Assembly (NCBI GenBank): GCA_963811265.1
Contig: CAWEQS010000026.1
Location: 806,001-870,000 of the forward strand
Source: JAOUJD01 sp963811265
GTDB taxonomy: Bacteria > Pseudomonadota > Gammaproteobacteria > Burkholderiales > Burkholderiaceae_F
DNA length: 64,000 bases
Direction of reading: 5' to 3'
Each line of letters starts with the position of its first letter. The first letter of the stretch is position 1. This document shows, piece by piece, positions 45,120 through 54,498 of this stretch. The notes under the pieces are model-generated. The model was not told the DNA's origin. It worked only from the letters and a program-made list of their open reading frames with translations, and did not search any database. The position numbers and the translations under genes are program-made.

Positions 45120-45611
45120 CTAACGGCTGGCAGAGGACAGCTGGGCGTCGGTCAGGCGGTAATACAGGCCGAACGGGTCGTTGCGGAGCACGTTCAGCCG
45201 CCCGGCGACGACGACCGGCTCGTAGGTGTGCTTGATCGGGCTGCGGGACTTCACTTCCACGATGTACTCGGGCCCGAGCGACAGGCAGAACGGGCAGTGC
45301 GGCGGCCGCATCGTCAGCAGGAAGTGGTCGTGCGTCTCGCCGGCCACGATCGGGAGCATGTAGCCCTGCAGCCGGACGTCCTGCTGGTCGAGCTTGCGGA
45401 TTTCCGGCGAGAACTCCGGGACCGGGCGCCCGCCGGCCTGCGCGGTCGTGACCTGCCCCAGGATCCGCCACGGAACGACGCCCTTCAGTTCCGGCAGGTC
45501 GTTCAGCAACTGGGGATCGACCGGCAGCGCCATGGAGCCGCGCGGCGCGGGCGGCGTCTGGGCATCGGCCGCCAGCGGCAACGCGAGAACGACAGCAATC
45601 AGCCACTTCAT
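45120..45611 (-). CDS. DUF3299 periplasmic protein
   Basis: The 163-residue protein has a signal peptide (1-18, MKWLIAVVLALPLAADA) and a DUF3299 domain with GYMLPIVAGETHDHFLL and PPHCPFCLSLGPEYIVEV. The HCPFC and HDH segments could bind metal. It begins 11 bases after the FtsX-type permease. In Pseudomonas aeruginosa a DUF3299 gene is in the PA4063-PA4066 unit with an ABC ATPase and permease, under zinc-responsive Zur control as I recall; the same three-gene set is present here. Role in zinc handling is inference. Confidence 0.85.
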   Translation of the reverse strand: MKWLIAVVLALPLAADAQTPPAPRGSMALPVDPQLLNDLPELKGVVPWRILGQVTTAQAGGRPVPEFSPEIRKLDQQDVRLQGYMLPIVAGETHDHFLLTMRPPHCPFCLSLGPEYIVEVKSRSPIKHTYEPVVVAGRLNVLRNDPFGLYYRLTDAQLSSASR

Positions 45612-45622
45612 CGGGAATCCCT

Positions 45623-46822
45623 TCAACCGCGCGCCAGGGTGGCGGCGATGTCCATGCGGCTCGCGCGCCAGGCCGGCAACGCCGCCGCGAGCGTGGCGGC
45701 CGCGACGGCGACGATACCAATCCACAGCAGTTCGGGTGCGAAGGTACCCGGCGACACCACGAAGGCGCGCGACTGCGCCAGCCAGTTCCCCACGATCGCG
45801 ACGGCGGCGAGCCCCAGCGCCAGCCCGGCCAGCAGGGCCACGAGAGCGAGCAGCCATGACTCGATCAGCAACAGGACCGCGACCCGCGCGCGGCTCGCTC
45901 CCAGCAGTCGCATGATCGCGATGTCGTAACGCCGCTCCTCGAGGGCGTTGTAGAGCGTGACGAACAACGCCAGCAGCGACGACGCGATCAGGACGCCTCC
46001 GAAGACGCGCATCGTGTCGATCCCGACGCCCATCACCGCGAACAGCCGGGCGAGTTCGTTCGCCGGCGAAGCGGCCATCAGCCGGCTCTCGGCGTTCACC
46101 TGGCGCGGCACGATCGCCGCCGCCAGCGGCGAGGCATAGCGCACGAGCAGCGCCGTGACCTCGCGCTCCTCTTCGAGGGTGCGGCGTTCGGCGTCGTCCG
46201 CCGGGTCGCCCTCGTGCACGCGCCAGACGCTCGCCTTGTCCGCGAGGACCAGCCGGTCGAGCACGGTGCCCGTAGGCGCGAGCACGCCCACGACCTCGTA
46301 GCGCGACTCCTCGTGCACGGCGCCGCCCTGCGCCAGCCCGTGCGTGCCGCTGAGCACGCCGCCGACTGCGAGCTTCGTCACCCGCGCGACCTCCGACCCG
46401 ATCACCGCCTGCATCGGCGCCGTCCAGAGTGCGCCACCCGCCAGGCGTGCGCCGTAGTGCTCGATCAGCGCCGGCTCGGTGCCGACGATGCGAAAGCCGC
46501 GGAAGTTGTCGCCCAGCGAGACCGGGATCACCTGGGCCACCAGGCGGTTGCGGCGGAGTTGATCCACGGAAGCGACCGGCACGTTCCCGGTCGGAACGTC
46601 GACGTGATACAGCGCCGAGAGGATCAACTGCAGCGGAGAGCCCTTGGCGCCGACGACGAGATCGATGCCCTGGGCATCGCGCGCCAGTTGCTTCGACAGC
46701 TGTCCCTGCACGAGGACCACGAACGTGAGCGTGGCCACGCCCAGCGCCAGCAGCACGATCGCCAGGACCGTCTGGAGCGGCCGCCGGGCCATTTGCGCGA
46801 CGACGATCCGCAATGCGTTCAC
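45623..46822 (-). CDS. ABC transporter permease, FtsX/MacB type
   Basis: The 399-residue protein has one N-terminal helix (about 15-38), a large periplasmic domain (40-265) and three C-terminal helices (about 275-300, 315-350, 365-385), the MacB/LolC FtsX fold. The ERRYDIAIMRLLGASRARV coupling motif faces the ATPase. It starts with GTG, whose upstream sequence is the conserved intergenic repeat (GAAGGG as weak ribosome binding site). Its partner ATPase is directly upstream, DUF3299 downstream. Confidence 0.9.
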   Translation of the reverse strand: MNALRIVVAQMARRPLQTVLAIVLLALGVATLTFVVLVQGQLSKQLARDAQGIDLVVGAKGSPLQLILSALYHVDVPTGNVPVASVDQLRRNRLVAQVIPVSLGDNFRGFRIVGTEPALIEHYGARLAGGALWTAPMQAVIGSEVARVTKLAVGGVLSGTHGLAQGGAVHEESRYEVVGVLAPTGTVLDRLVLADKASVWRVHEGDPADDAERRTLEEEREVTALLVRYASPLAAAIVPRQVNAESRLMAASPANELARLFAVMGVGIDTMRVFGGVLIASSLLALFVTLYNALEERRYDIAIMRLLGASRARVAVLLLIESWLLALVALLAGLALGLAAVAIVGNWLAQSRAFVVSPGTFAPELLWIGIVAVAAATLAAALPAWRASRMDIAATLARG

Positions 46823-46882
46823 TGGACTACCCTTCGCGCTGCGCGCTCCGGGATGAGCGCCTTCGGAGCGGCCGGGCGGCGC

Positions 46883-46887
<5 letters not shown>
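46821..46887. repeat. Stop-to-start intergenic repeat, copy A
   Basis: About 67 bases, containing GCGCTGCGCGCTCCGGGATG and TTCGGAGCGGCCG, fill the space between the ABC ATPase stop (in ATGA, 46883-46886) and the permease GTG (46822). The same sequence recurs at 54437-54561 between unrelated genes. Confidence 0.85.
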
Positions 46888-47521
<634 letters not shown>

Positions 47522-47593
47522 GGCAGCGGAAGGCCGGCGAGCGCCGGAAGTGGAACCGCAGCGCGCCGAGGCAAAGGCGCGCTGCGCGACGGA

Positions 47594-48520
47594 TCAGTCG
47601 CCGTACATCTTCTGCTTCATCTCGCGGCGCTGCTGCGCTTCGAGCGACAGCGTGGCCGTGGGACGGGCAAGCAGGCGCGGAATGCCGATCGGCTCGCCGG
47701 TTTCCTCGCAGTAGCCGTAATCGCCGCCGTCGATGCGCGCCAGCGCCTGCTGCACCTTCTTCAACAGCTTGCGTTCGCGATCGCGGGTGCGCAGTTCGAG
47801 GGCGTGTTCCTCCTCGATCGTCGCGCGGTCGGCGGGATCGGGGACGATGACGGTCTCGCGCAGGTGCTCGGTGGTTTCGTCCGCGTTCTGCAGGAGCTCG
47901 CGTTCCATCTGCTGCAGCCGGTGCTTGAAGAACGCGAGCTGCTGCTCGTTCATGTAGGTCGAGTCCGCCATCTTCAGGAGTTCTCCCTCCGTCGGCAGAC
48001 GCTTTCCGTTGACCATTACCGGTGCCTCACCACTTCTCGTGGCCGAACGGGCCAGCAGGTACTCGTGTGCGGCGGCAAGGTCCTTCGGGCTCGGCGGGGG
48101 CGCGGCCTTCGGCGCGGTGCTCGCCGCGTCCAGCGGTGCAATTGCGGCGCCGCTCGGCGCTGCAACCGGAGCCCTGACGGCCTTCACGTTCCTGGCCGAT
48201 CGGGTTGGTTGGGGTTTCTTCGCGGGCGGCGCCGAAACCTTCTTTTCCGGCGCGGCGGGAGCCTTCTTTGCCGGCGCCGCCTTCGACGGCGCCTTGGCGA
48301 CCTTGGACGGCTTGGCAGCGCTCGACGGCGCGGCCTTCGTCGCTTTCTTGGCTGGCGCCTTGCCCTTGGCGGCGGGCGCCTTCTTGACGGCCGGCCTGGA
48401 CGACGGCTTCTTCGCCGCGGGCTTCTTCGCGGCAGGCTTCTTCGGCGCGGCCTTCGTCGTGGCCTTCTTCGCTACAGGCCTTGTCGCTTTGCGTGCCGGC
48501 GATTTCTTTGCTGCAGCCAT
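47594..48520 (-). CDS. dksA: DksA-type RNA polymerase-binding regulator with Lys/Ala-rich N-terminus
   Basis: The 308-residue protein is twice the usual length (about 150). Residues 1-165 are a histone H1-like tract of KKPA/AKKA repeats, and 167-308 are a DksA core with MNEQQLAFFKHRLQQMERELL and the coiled-coil tip DPADRATIEEEHALELRTRDRERKLL. The zinc-finger positions are Cys271, Thr274, Ser292 and Ala295 instead of four cysteines, as in the zinc-independent DksA2 of Pseudomonas. DksA acts with ppGpp at RNA polymerase. It lies between a COG0523 GTPase and an ABC ATPase, a zinc-flavoured context. Confidence 0.93.
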   Translation of the reverse strand: MAAAKKSPARKATRPVAKKATTKAAPKKPAAKKPAAKKPSSRPAVKKAPAAKGKAPAKKATKAAPSSAAKPSKVAKAPSKAAPAKKAPAAPEKKVSAPPAKKPQPTRSARNVKAVRAPVAAPSGAAIAPLDAASTAPKAAPPPSPKDLAAAHEYLLARSATRSGEAPVMVNGKRLPTEGELLKMADSTYMNEQQLAFFKHRLQQMERELLQNADETTEHLRETVIVPDPADRATIEEEHALELRTRDRERKLLKKVQQALARIDGGDYGYCEETGEPIGIPRLLARPTATLSLEAQQRREMKQKMYGD

Positions 48521-48565
48521 GGTGTGTCTACCTCGTCCAGCTCTCTGGTTTGTTGGGGGATTTCA

Positions 48566-49648
48566 TCAGCGTGCGAGGCACGCTTCCAAGCCCTTGAGTA
48601 TCGCGTCTTTCGGAAGATTGCGTCCGATGAACACGATCTTGGTGGAGGGCTTCTCTTCCTTGCCCCACGGGCGCCCCACGTCTGCTCCCATGAGCATGTG
48701 CACGCCCTGGAAGATCATCCGACGGTTGGTCCCGTTCATGAAAAGCACGCCTTTATACCGGAGCATGTCCTGCCCGTAAACCTGAGTCAGCGCCCCCATG
48801 TACTCCTCGAGCTTGGCCGGATCGAATGGACGATTCGACTGGAACACGAAGGCCTTGATCGCATCGTCGTGGTGGTGGTGATGATGGTCGTGATCGTGGT
48901 CGTGGTCGTGGTCGTGACCATGGTCGCCCTCGTGCCCGTGGCCGTGCCCCTTGTTCGACTTTGCGGCATCGGGATGCTCGCCGGCGAGGAAGGCCGGATC
49001 GATCTCGAGGATCGCGTTCAGGTTGAATCCGCGCAGGTCGAGCACTTCCTTGATCGGCACCTCGCCGAAGTGAACGGTCTTGATCGGCGCGCGCGGGTTC
49101 ATGCGGACCAGCCGCTCCTTCAGCGACGCCGCTTCGTCTCCCGAAACGAGATCCGTCTTCGACAGCAGGATGCGGTCGGCGAAACCCACCTGGTTCTGCG
49201 CCTCGGGCTGCTGGTCGAGCGTGTCGTGGCCGTGCTTGGCGTCGACCACCGTCAGCACGGCGTCGAGCAGGTAGTACGACGCGATGTCGTCGTCCATGAA
49301 GAAGGTCTGGGTCACCGGCCCGGGGTTGGCCATGCCCGTCGTCTCGATGATCACGCGCTCGAAGTCGAGCGTGCCGGCGCTGCGCTTGGCCTTGAGGTCC
49401 GCCAGGATGCGAACGAGGTCGCCGCGCACCGTGCAGCAGATGCAGCCGTTGTTCATCTCGACGATCTGCTCGTTCGTGTCGGCGACCAGCAGCTCGTTGT
49501 CGATGCCCTCGGGCCCGAACTCGTTCTCGATCACCGCGATCTTGTGCCCGTGCTGCTCCGTGAGGATGCGGTTGAGCAGCGTCGTCTTGCCCGCGCCGAG
49601 AAAGCCGGTCAGGACGGTCACCGGGACCTGGGATTGTGTGGCTTGCAT
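48566..49648 (-). CDS. COG0523 (CobW/ZigA-type) metallochaperone GTPase
   Basis: The 360-residue G3E GTPase has Walker A GFLGAGKTT (15-23), the metal motif CxCC as CICC (Cys69, Cys71, Cys72), SKTD (163-166) for guanine recognition, and a His-rich loop at 235-260 with 15 histidines, ten of them in alternating His-Asp or consecutive runs. A C-terminal CobW domain occupies about 263-357. Members deliver zinc or other metals to client proteins under starvation. Adjacency to a DksA with degenerate zinc finger recalls the dksA2/COG0523 theme of Zur regulons. No Zur box was recognised by eye upstream. Confidence 0.92.
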   Translation of the reverse strand: MQATQSQVPVTVLTGFLGAGKTTLLNRILTEQHGHKIAVIENEFGPEGIDNELLVADTNEQIVEMNNGCICCTVRGDLVRILADLKAKRSAGTLDFERVIIETTGMANPGPVTQTFFMDDDIASYYLLDAVLTVVDAKHGHDTLDQQPEAQNQVGFADRILLSKTDLVSGDEAASLKERLVRMNPRAPIKTVHFGEVPIKEVLDLRGFNLNAILEIDPAFLAGEHPDAAKSNKGHGHGHEGDHGHDHDHDHDHDHHHHHHDDAIKAFVFQSNRPFDPAKLEEYMGALTQVYGQDMLRYKGVLFMNGTNRRMIFQGVHMLMGADVGRPWGKEEKPSTKIVFIGRNLPKDAILKGLEACLAR

Positions 49649-49781
49649 GCTGGAGTTCCTTCGTTTCCGCGCGCTTCGGGGATCCGGCTGCGCCGGCCCG
49701 GGCCGCGGAAAGCGTCCTGCAAAGAGGGCGCGTAGTCTAGTGGAAGCGGCCGGCTCGCCGCGAAGCCCCCGATGAGGGCAA

Positions 49782-51059
49782 CTACCGAACCCGACGCAGC
49801 CAGGCGCCCTTGAGGTACTCGGACTCGGGCACCGTCATCATCAGCGGATGATCGCTGCCCGCAGCGAGGCGCTGCACCAGCCAGGCGTCGACGCCCGAGT
49901 CGATGACCGCGCCGGCGACGATCTTCTGGAACAGGTCCACGTCGATGGCGCCGGAGCACGAGAACGAGAGCAGGTGCCCGCCCGGCGCCAGCAGCTTCAG
50001 CGCGTTGAGGTTGATGTCCTTGTAGGCGCGCGCGGCCCGGTCGACGTGATGGTGGCTCGATGCGAACTTCGGCGGATCGAGCACGATCAGGTCGAACTGC
50101 GCACCCTGCGCCTTCAGCGCGCGCAGCGCATCGAACGCGTCGGACTCGTCCCATGTGGCCGCGTCCTGGTCCAGCCCGTTCAGCCTGACGTGTTCCCGGG
50201 CCATCCGCAGCGCATCGGCCGACGAGTCGATGGAATACACGGATGCGGCACCGCCCGCCAGCATCGCGACCGAGAAGCCGCCCGTGTAGCAGAAGCAGTT
50301 GAGCGCGCGCGCGCCGTGTCCATGCTGCGCGGCGAACTGTTCCGACAGGCGGCGTGCCAGCTGCCGGTTGTCGCGCTGGTCGACGTAGTAGCCGGTCTTG
50401 TGACCGCGCCGCACGTCGACGAGGAAGCGCAATCCGTGCTCGCTGATCTCGATCGTCTCGGGCGGCTCGGCGCCCGAGAGCACGCCGCTGATCGCGGCCA
50501 GGCCTTCGCGCGCGCGCGTTGCCCCATCGGAGCGGTCGAACACGTTGGTGCAGCCGGTCGCTTCGACCAGCGCGGCGACCAGCTCTTCACGCCATGCATC
50601 GACACCCGCGCCCTGGAACTGCGTGACGAGCTGGTCGGCATAGCGATCGACGATCAGCCCCGGCAGGCGATCCGACTCGCCGAACACCAGCCGCAACGCC
50701 GTGCCGGACGCCGCGAGTTCCGCGCGCGCGGCGACCGCCTCGCGGACCCGATCGCGCATCCATGCCGCGTCGATGACGTCCTTCTCAGCGAAACTCCAGA
50801 CGCGTGCGCGAATCGACGATGCGGGCGAATACGCGGCCCACGCGAGCCATGTCCCGTCCGCGGCGCGGATTGCCACGGTGGCGCCACCGGCCGGATTTCC
50901 CGTCACGTGCGAGACCGCGGTCGCGTAAACCCATGGATGCCGCCGCCGCAGCGACTTCTCCTTGCCGGCCTTCAGCACGACGGCCGCCTCGCCCGGAGGC
51001 GCTGGCGGACGGATAGAGGCGCGCTCCGGCCCGGGACGCTTCGGCTGGCCGTTGTTCAT
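49782..51059 (-). CDS. rlmI: 23S rRNA (cytosine(1962)-C(5))-methyltransferase RlmI-like
   Basis: The 425-residue protein has an N-terminal PUA domain (about 26-100; VVLKAGKEKSLRRRHPWVY), a central RGHKTGYYVDQRDNR block and a Rossmann methyltransferase with NCFCYTGGFSVAML, DLIVLDPPKFASS and the catalytic Cys in FSCSGAI. This is the RlmI/RlmK-type m5C methyltransferase for 23S rRNA. It overlaps the xerC stop by four bases (ATGA). The first 25 residues are Pro-rich and may not be conserved. Confidence 0.92.
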   Translation of the reverse strand: MNNGQPKRPGPERASIRPPAPPGEAAVVLKAGKEKSLRRRHPWVYATAVSHVTGNPAGGATVAIRAADGTWLAWAAYSPASSIRARVWSFAEKDVIDAAWMRDRVREAVAARAELAASGTALRLVFGESDRLPGLIVDRYADQLVTQFQGAGVDAWREELVAALVEATGCTNVFDRSDGATRAREGLAAISGVLSGAEPPETIEISEHGLRFLVDVRRGHKTGYYVDQRDNRQLARRLSEQFAAQHGHGARALNCFCYTGGFSVAMLAGGAASVYSIDSSADALRMAREHVRLNGLDQDAATWDESDAFDALRALKAQGAQFDLIVLDPPKFASSHHHVDRAARAYKDINLNALKLLAPGGHLLSFSCSGAIDVDLFQKIVAGAVIDSGVDAWLVQRLAAGSDHPLMMTVPESEYLKGAWLRRVR

Positions 51060-51985
51060 GGCTTGCGACGCGCGCGCGGGTGCGCCGCGTCGTACGCCTT
51101 GGCCAGGTGCTGCCAGTCGAGCTGGGTGTAGATCTGGGTGGTCGCGATGTTGGCGTGCCCGAGCAGTTCCTGGACCGCGCGCAGGTCACCGCTCGACTGC
51201 AGCAGGTGCGACGCGAACGAGTGACGCAGCATGTGGGGGTGCACGTGAACGCCGAGGCCGAGCCTGCGCGCGAGCTGCGCCAGTCGAGCCTGGACGCTGC
51301 GTGGCGCGAGGCGCTCGCCCCGCGTGGACACGAAGAGCGCGCGCTCGTCGCAGGCCTGGATGGTGGACCGCACGGCCAGCCAGCGCTTCAGCGCCTCGAT
51401 GGCAGGAGCACCGATGGGCACCGTGCGCGTCTTGCTGCCCTTCCCGCGCACCGTCGCCTCGGCGCCTTCGAGATCGACCCAGCTCACGGAGGCCGGTTGC
51501 CCGCCCTGCGCGGCGAAGTGGCGCCAGTCGAGCGAGGTCAGCTCCGACAGGCGCAGGCCGCTGCTGTAGAGGAGCTCGACCAGCGCGTGATCGCGCCGCG
51601 ACAGCAGGCTGTCGTCCGGCGTGTTGGCCGCGAGCGTCACCGCCTGGTCCGCCGACAGCGCCTTCGGAAGCCGCTTCGGCCGCCTGGGACCGCGCACGCC
51701 GACGACCGGGTTGGCCTTCGCCTCGCCGCGATCGCTGAGCCACTGGAAGAAGGAACGCCACGCCGACAGCGTTCGCGCGATCGAGGACGGCGCCAGGCCG
51801 CCGGCATGCAGGCGTCCGACGAAGTGCCGGATGTCGTGCGAGGTCAGCGCCGGGAGTTCCGTGGTTCCGGCCAGCTCGGCGAGACGCGCCAGGTCGCGCG
51901 CGTACGCCGTCGTCGTGTGCGGCGACGTCCGGCGCTGCGTCGACAGCTCGGCGAGGAAGTCGTCGACCGCGGAGGCCGCCGCCAT
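51056..51985 (-). CDS. xerC: Site-specific tyrosine recombinase XerC
   Basis: The 309-residue recombinase has an N-terminal SAM-like core-binding domain and the catalytic set Arg145 (SGLRLSEL), Lys182 (GKGSK), His251 and Arg254 (HMLRHSFASH), His277 (LGHANI) and Tyr286 (TQIYTQLD). XerC with XerD resolves chromosome dimers at dif. The ATG at 51985 follows the DUF484 stop by five bases; dapF-DUF484-xerC is the conserved chromosomal context, which argues against a mobile-element integrase. Confidence 0.96.
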   Translation of the reverse strand: MAAASAVDDFLAELSTQRRTSPHTTTAYARDLARLAELAGTTELPALTSHDIRHFVGRLHAGGLAPSSIARTLSAWRSFFQWLSDRGEAKANPVVGVRGPRRPKRLPKALSADQAVTLAANTPDDSLLSRRDHALVELLYSSGLRLSELTSLDWRHFAAQGGQPASVSWVDLEGAEATVRGKGSKTRTVPIGAPAIEALKRWLAVRSTIQACDERALFVSTRGERLAPRSVQARLAQLARRLGLGVHVHPHMLRHSFASHLLQSSGDLRAVQELLGHANIATTQIYTQLDWQHLAKAYDAAHPRARRKP

Positions 51986-51990
51986 GGGCG

Positions 51991-52656
51991 TCAGGCGCGC
52001 AACCGGGCGAGCGCGGCGCTGGCGAGTTCGGCGATGCGCTCGAGGAAGGCCGTGCCCATCGTGACGTGGAAGCGGTCCTTGTCGGCCGAACCGAGCACCA
52101 GCAGCCCGAACGTCTGGGGATCCGCGCCGACGCGCAGCGGCACCATCGCGAGGCTCTGCACGGAGTCGCCCGACTCCTCGAGCCAGGACGCGGCCTCGAA
52201 GCCGACATTCGGGCCGCAGAACGGCACGCGCATGCTGTTGGCGAGAGAGATCGTGTCGCTCTCGACCGGAAGAGCGCACTCCTGTGCGGCCACCGCCGGC
52301 GCCGGATTCCACAGGCGCAGCCCCGCGTACGGGACGTCGAACACGCGCTTCAGTTCGTCGATCAGCGTTCCCGGCAGCTGCGCAGGATCGCTCTCGAGCA
52401 GCAGCGCCCGCGTCCAGTTGACGAGCTTGTCGGCGATGGCGTCGTTCTCCTGGCCATGGCGCACCATCTCCGCGTTGCGCATCTCCAGCGACTTGATGCG
52501 CTCGCGAAGCATCAGCGACTGCCGCTCGACGAGCGAGATCGCCTGCCCGTTGTGCGGATGAGGGAGCTGCATCCCGGCCAGCAGTTCGGGATGCTGGTCG
52601 AAGAAGTCCGGATGGTCGGCCAGGTACTGCGCAATGTCTTGTGCTTGCAATGTCAT
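51991..52656 (-). CDS. DUF484 family protein (GAF-like)
   Basis: The 221-residue protein starts MTLQAQDIAQYLADHPDFFDQHPELL, the DUF484 signature, then an amphipathic coiled coil (about 45-75) and a GAF-like domain with AMVPLRVGADPQTFGLLVLGS and a C-terminal MGTAFLERIAELASAAL. Function is unknown. Located between dapF and xerC, as in E. coli (yigA). The ATG at 52656 is preferred over a long unconserved frame extension through dapF. Confidence 0.9.
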   Translation of the reverse strand: MTLQAQDIAQYLADHPDFFDQHPELLAGMQLPHPHNGQAISLVERQSLMLRERIKSLEMRNAEMVRHGQENDAIADKLVNWTRALLLESDPAQLPGTLIDELKRVFDVPYAGLRLWNPAPAVAAQECALPVESDTISLANSMRVPFCGPNVGFEAASWLEESGDSVQSLAMVPLRVGADPQTFGLLVLGSADKDRFHVTMGTAFLERIAELASAALARLRA

Positions 52657-52661
52657 CTCGT

Positions 52662-53525
52662 TCAGATCTCGATTTCGCCTTCGAACACCTTGGTGGCCGG
52701 TCCCGTCAGGCGCACCGGATGCGGCGCCGTCCTGCCCTGCCCCTCCCACGCAATCGTCAGTCGCCCGCCGCGCGTCTCCACTTCGACCGGACTGTCGAGC
52801 AGCCCGCGACGAATGCCCGCCACCGCCGCCGCGCACGCCCCCGTGCCGCAGGCGAGCGTTTCGCCGGCGCCGCGCTCCCACACCCGCAGCCGGATCCGGC
52901 GGCGGTCCACAACCTCCATGAACCCGGCGTTCACCCGGCGCGGGAAGCGGCCGTGATTCTCGATCACGGGCCCGTCCTTGGTGACCGGCGCGTCGTCGAC
53001 TCCGGGCACGATCTGCACCGCGTGCGGATTCCCCATCGACAGCACCGAGACCTGGACCTCGCGGCCATGCACGAGCAACGGCCAGACGTCGTCGTCGCCG
53101 ATGCGCTGCGGAACCAGTTCGCGCGTGTCGAAGGGAACGGCGGCCGGATCGAACGCCGGCGCGCCCATGTCGACCGTCACCTCTCCGCTCGGCTCCAGTC
53201 GCGGCGCGATCGGGCCGCCAAGCGTCTCGACGCGGATCGCGTCCTTGTCGGTGAGTCCCTGGTCGCGCACGAAGCGAACGAAGCAGCGCGCGCCGTTGCC
53301 GCACTGTTCGACTTCGCCACCGTCGCTGTTGAAGATGCGGTAGCGGAAGTCGGCATCGGCCTCCTGCGGCGGCTCCACGACCAGGACCTGGTCGGCGCCG
53401 ATCCCGAAGCGGCGATCCGCCAGGCGGCGTACCTGTTCGGGGGTCAGGCTCAACTTCTGCGTGATGCCGTTCAGCATCACGAAGTCGTTGCCCGCGCCCT
53501 GCATCTTGGTGAACCGCAATTTCAT
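52662..53525 (-). CDS. dapF: Diaminopimelate epimerase
   Basis: The 287-residue protein has both catalytic cysteines: Cys75 in EQCGNGARC and Cys226 in ACGTGACAA, and an N-terminal KMQGAGNDFVMLNG. It converts LL- to meso-diaminopimelate for lysine and peptidoglycan. It ends five bases before DUF484 and follows the first lpxL by 40 bases. Confidence 0.96.
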   Translation of the reverse strand: MKLRFTKMQGAGNDFVMLNGITQKLSLTPEQVRRLADRRFGIGADQVLVVEPPQEADADFRYRIFNSDGGEVEQCGNGARCFVRFVRDQGLTDKDAIRVETLGGPIAPRLEPSGEVTVDMGAPAFDPAAVPFDTRELVPQRIGDDDVWPLLVHGREVQVSVLSMGNPHAVQIVPGVDDAPVTKDGPVIENHGRFPRRVNAGFMEVVDRRRIRLRVWERGAGETLACGTGACAAAVAGIRRGLLDSPVEVETRGGRLTIAWEGQGRTAPHPVRLTGPATKVFEGEIEI

Positions 53526-53565
53526 TCCCGGATTCTACGGGCGCGACTCGAGCGCAGCGGGGTCC

Positions 53566-54438
53566 TCAGTAGATCGAGGGGCTTCCAGGCGGGCGCGTCT
53601 TGAACCGCTTGTGCGTCCAGAGGTACTGGTCGGGCATCCTCAGCACCCAGCGCTCGAGTTCCCGGTTCATGCGGGCGGTGTCTTCCTCGATGGAGGCGCC
53701 GGGATAGTCGGTCCAGGGCGGCTCGAAGTGCAGGACGTAGCCGTCGTCGGTCATCTCGGTAACCCCCATCACGACCCTGGCCCCGATCATGCGCGCGATG
53801 CGGGACACCATCGGGATCGTCGCGGCCGGCACGCCGAAGAACGGCACGAACACCGAATTCGCGGCGCCGAGGTCCATGTCCGGCAGGTAGTACAGGGGCA
53901 GGCCTTCCTTCACGGTGCGAATGACGCGGCGCATGTCGGCCCCCTGCCGTGCCACGAGGATCACTCCGAAGCGCGCGCGGATCCTGTACAGCCAGTCGTC
54001 CCAGACCGGATTCTTCTGCCTGGAATAGACCGTGATGCCCTGGACTGAAGTGCTGAGGCGCAGGCCGCCGGCGTCGAGTCCCACGAAGTGCGGCGCGACG
54101 ATGATCAGCGGCCGGTTCCCGGGCGATGCCGCGTGCTCGATTCCTTCGATCCGGACGTAGGTTTCCAGCCGGGCGCGGTCTGCCTTCCACAGCACCGAGT
54201 GATCGAGCGCGCTGCGGGCGATGTTGCGAAAGCACCGGCGCGCGATGCGGCGGCGCTCGCCTTGCGGCATGTTCGGAAAGCATGCCGCGAGGTTGGCCAG
54301 CGTGATTCGGCGACGGGGCAGCACGAGCCACCACAGCAGGTCGCCGAGCAGGTTTCCGAGTCGGGTTCGTCCGGCCTGGGTCCAGTTGCTGGTCGTGCCG
54401 ATCAGCGCGATCCAGGTCCTGGCGATCAGTGCGTTCAC
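53566..54438 (-). CDS. lpxL: Lipid A biosynthesis acyltransferase, LpxL/HtrB family (copy 1)
   Basis: The 290-residue protein has an N-terminal membrane anchor (about 30-45) and the acyltransferase motif HFVGLD (HX4D), followed by YSRQKNPVWDDW and YLPDMDLGAANSVFVPFFGVPA. It adds a secondary acyl chain to Kdo2-lipid IVA on the inner membrane. It starts with GTG, and the GGAGGG ribosome binding site seven bases upstream is provided by the intergenic repeat. Which acyl chain or position it serves is not readable. Confidence 0.92.
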   Translation of the reverse strand: MNALIARTWIALIGTTSNWTQAGRTRLGNLLGDLLWWLVLPRRRITLANLAACFPNMPQGERRRIARRCFRNIARSALDHSVLWKADRARLETYVRIEGIEHAASPGNRPLIIVAPHFVGLDAGGLRLSTSVQGITVYSRQKNPVWDDWLYRIRARFGVILVARQGADMRRVIRTVKEGLPLYYLPDMDLGAANSVFVPFFGVPAATIPMVSRIARMIGARVVMGVTEMTDDGYVLHFEPPWTDYPGASIEEDTARMNRELERWVLRMPDQYLWTHKRFKTRPPGSPSIY

Positions 54439-54498
54439 TGGACCACCCTCCGCGCTGCGCGCTCCGGGATGAGCGCTTCGGAGCGGCCGCGCGCGCCT
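54437..54498. repeat. Stop-to-start intergenic repeat, copy B
   Basis: About 62 bases similar to copy A and directly joined to copy C. On the minus strand it ends in GGAGGGTGGTCCA followed by the GTG start of lpxL copy 1, and thus provides its ribosome binding site. Confidence 0.87.

Noticed and set aside
48880..48935. Short tandem repeats as a CRISPR-like array.
   Set aside because: They are in-frame His-Asp codons of the COG0523 gene without spacers.
51056..51985. Integrase of a genomic island.
   Set aside because: The tyrosine recombinase lies in the conserved dapF-DUF484-xerC context, and no attachment repeats or cargo were seen.
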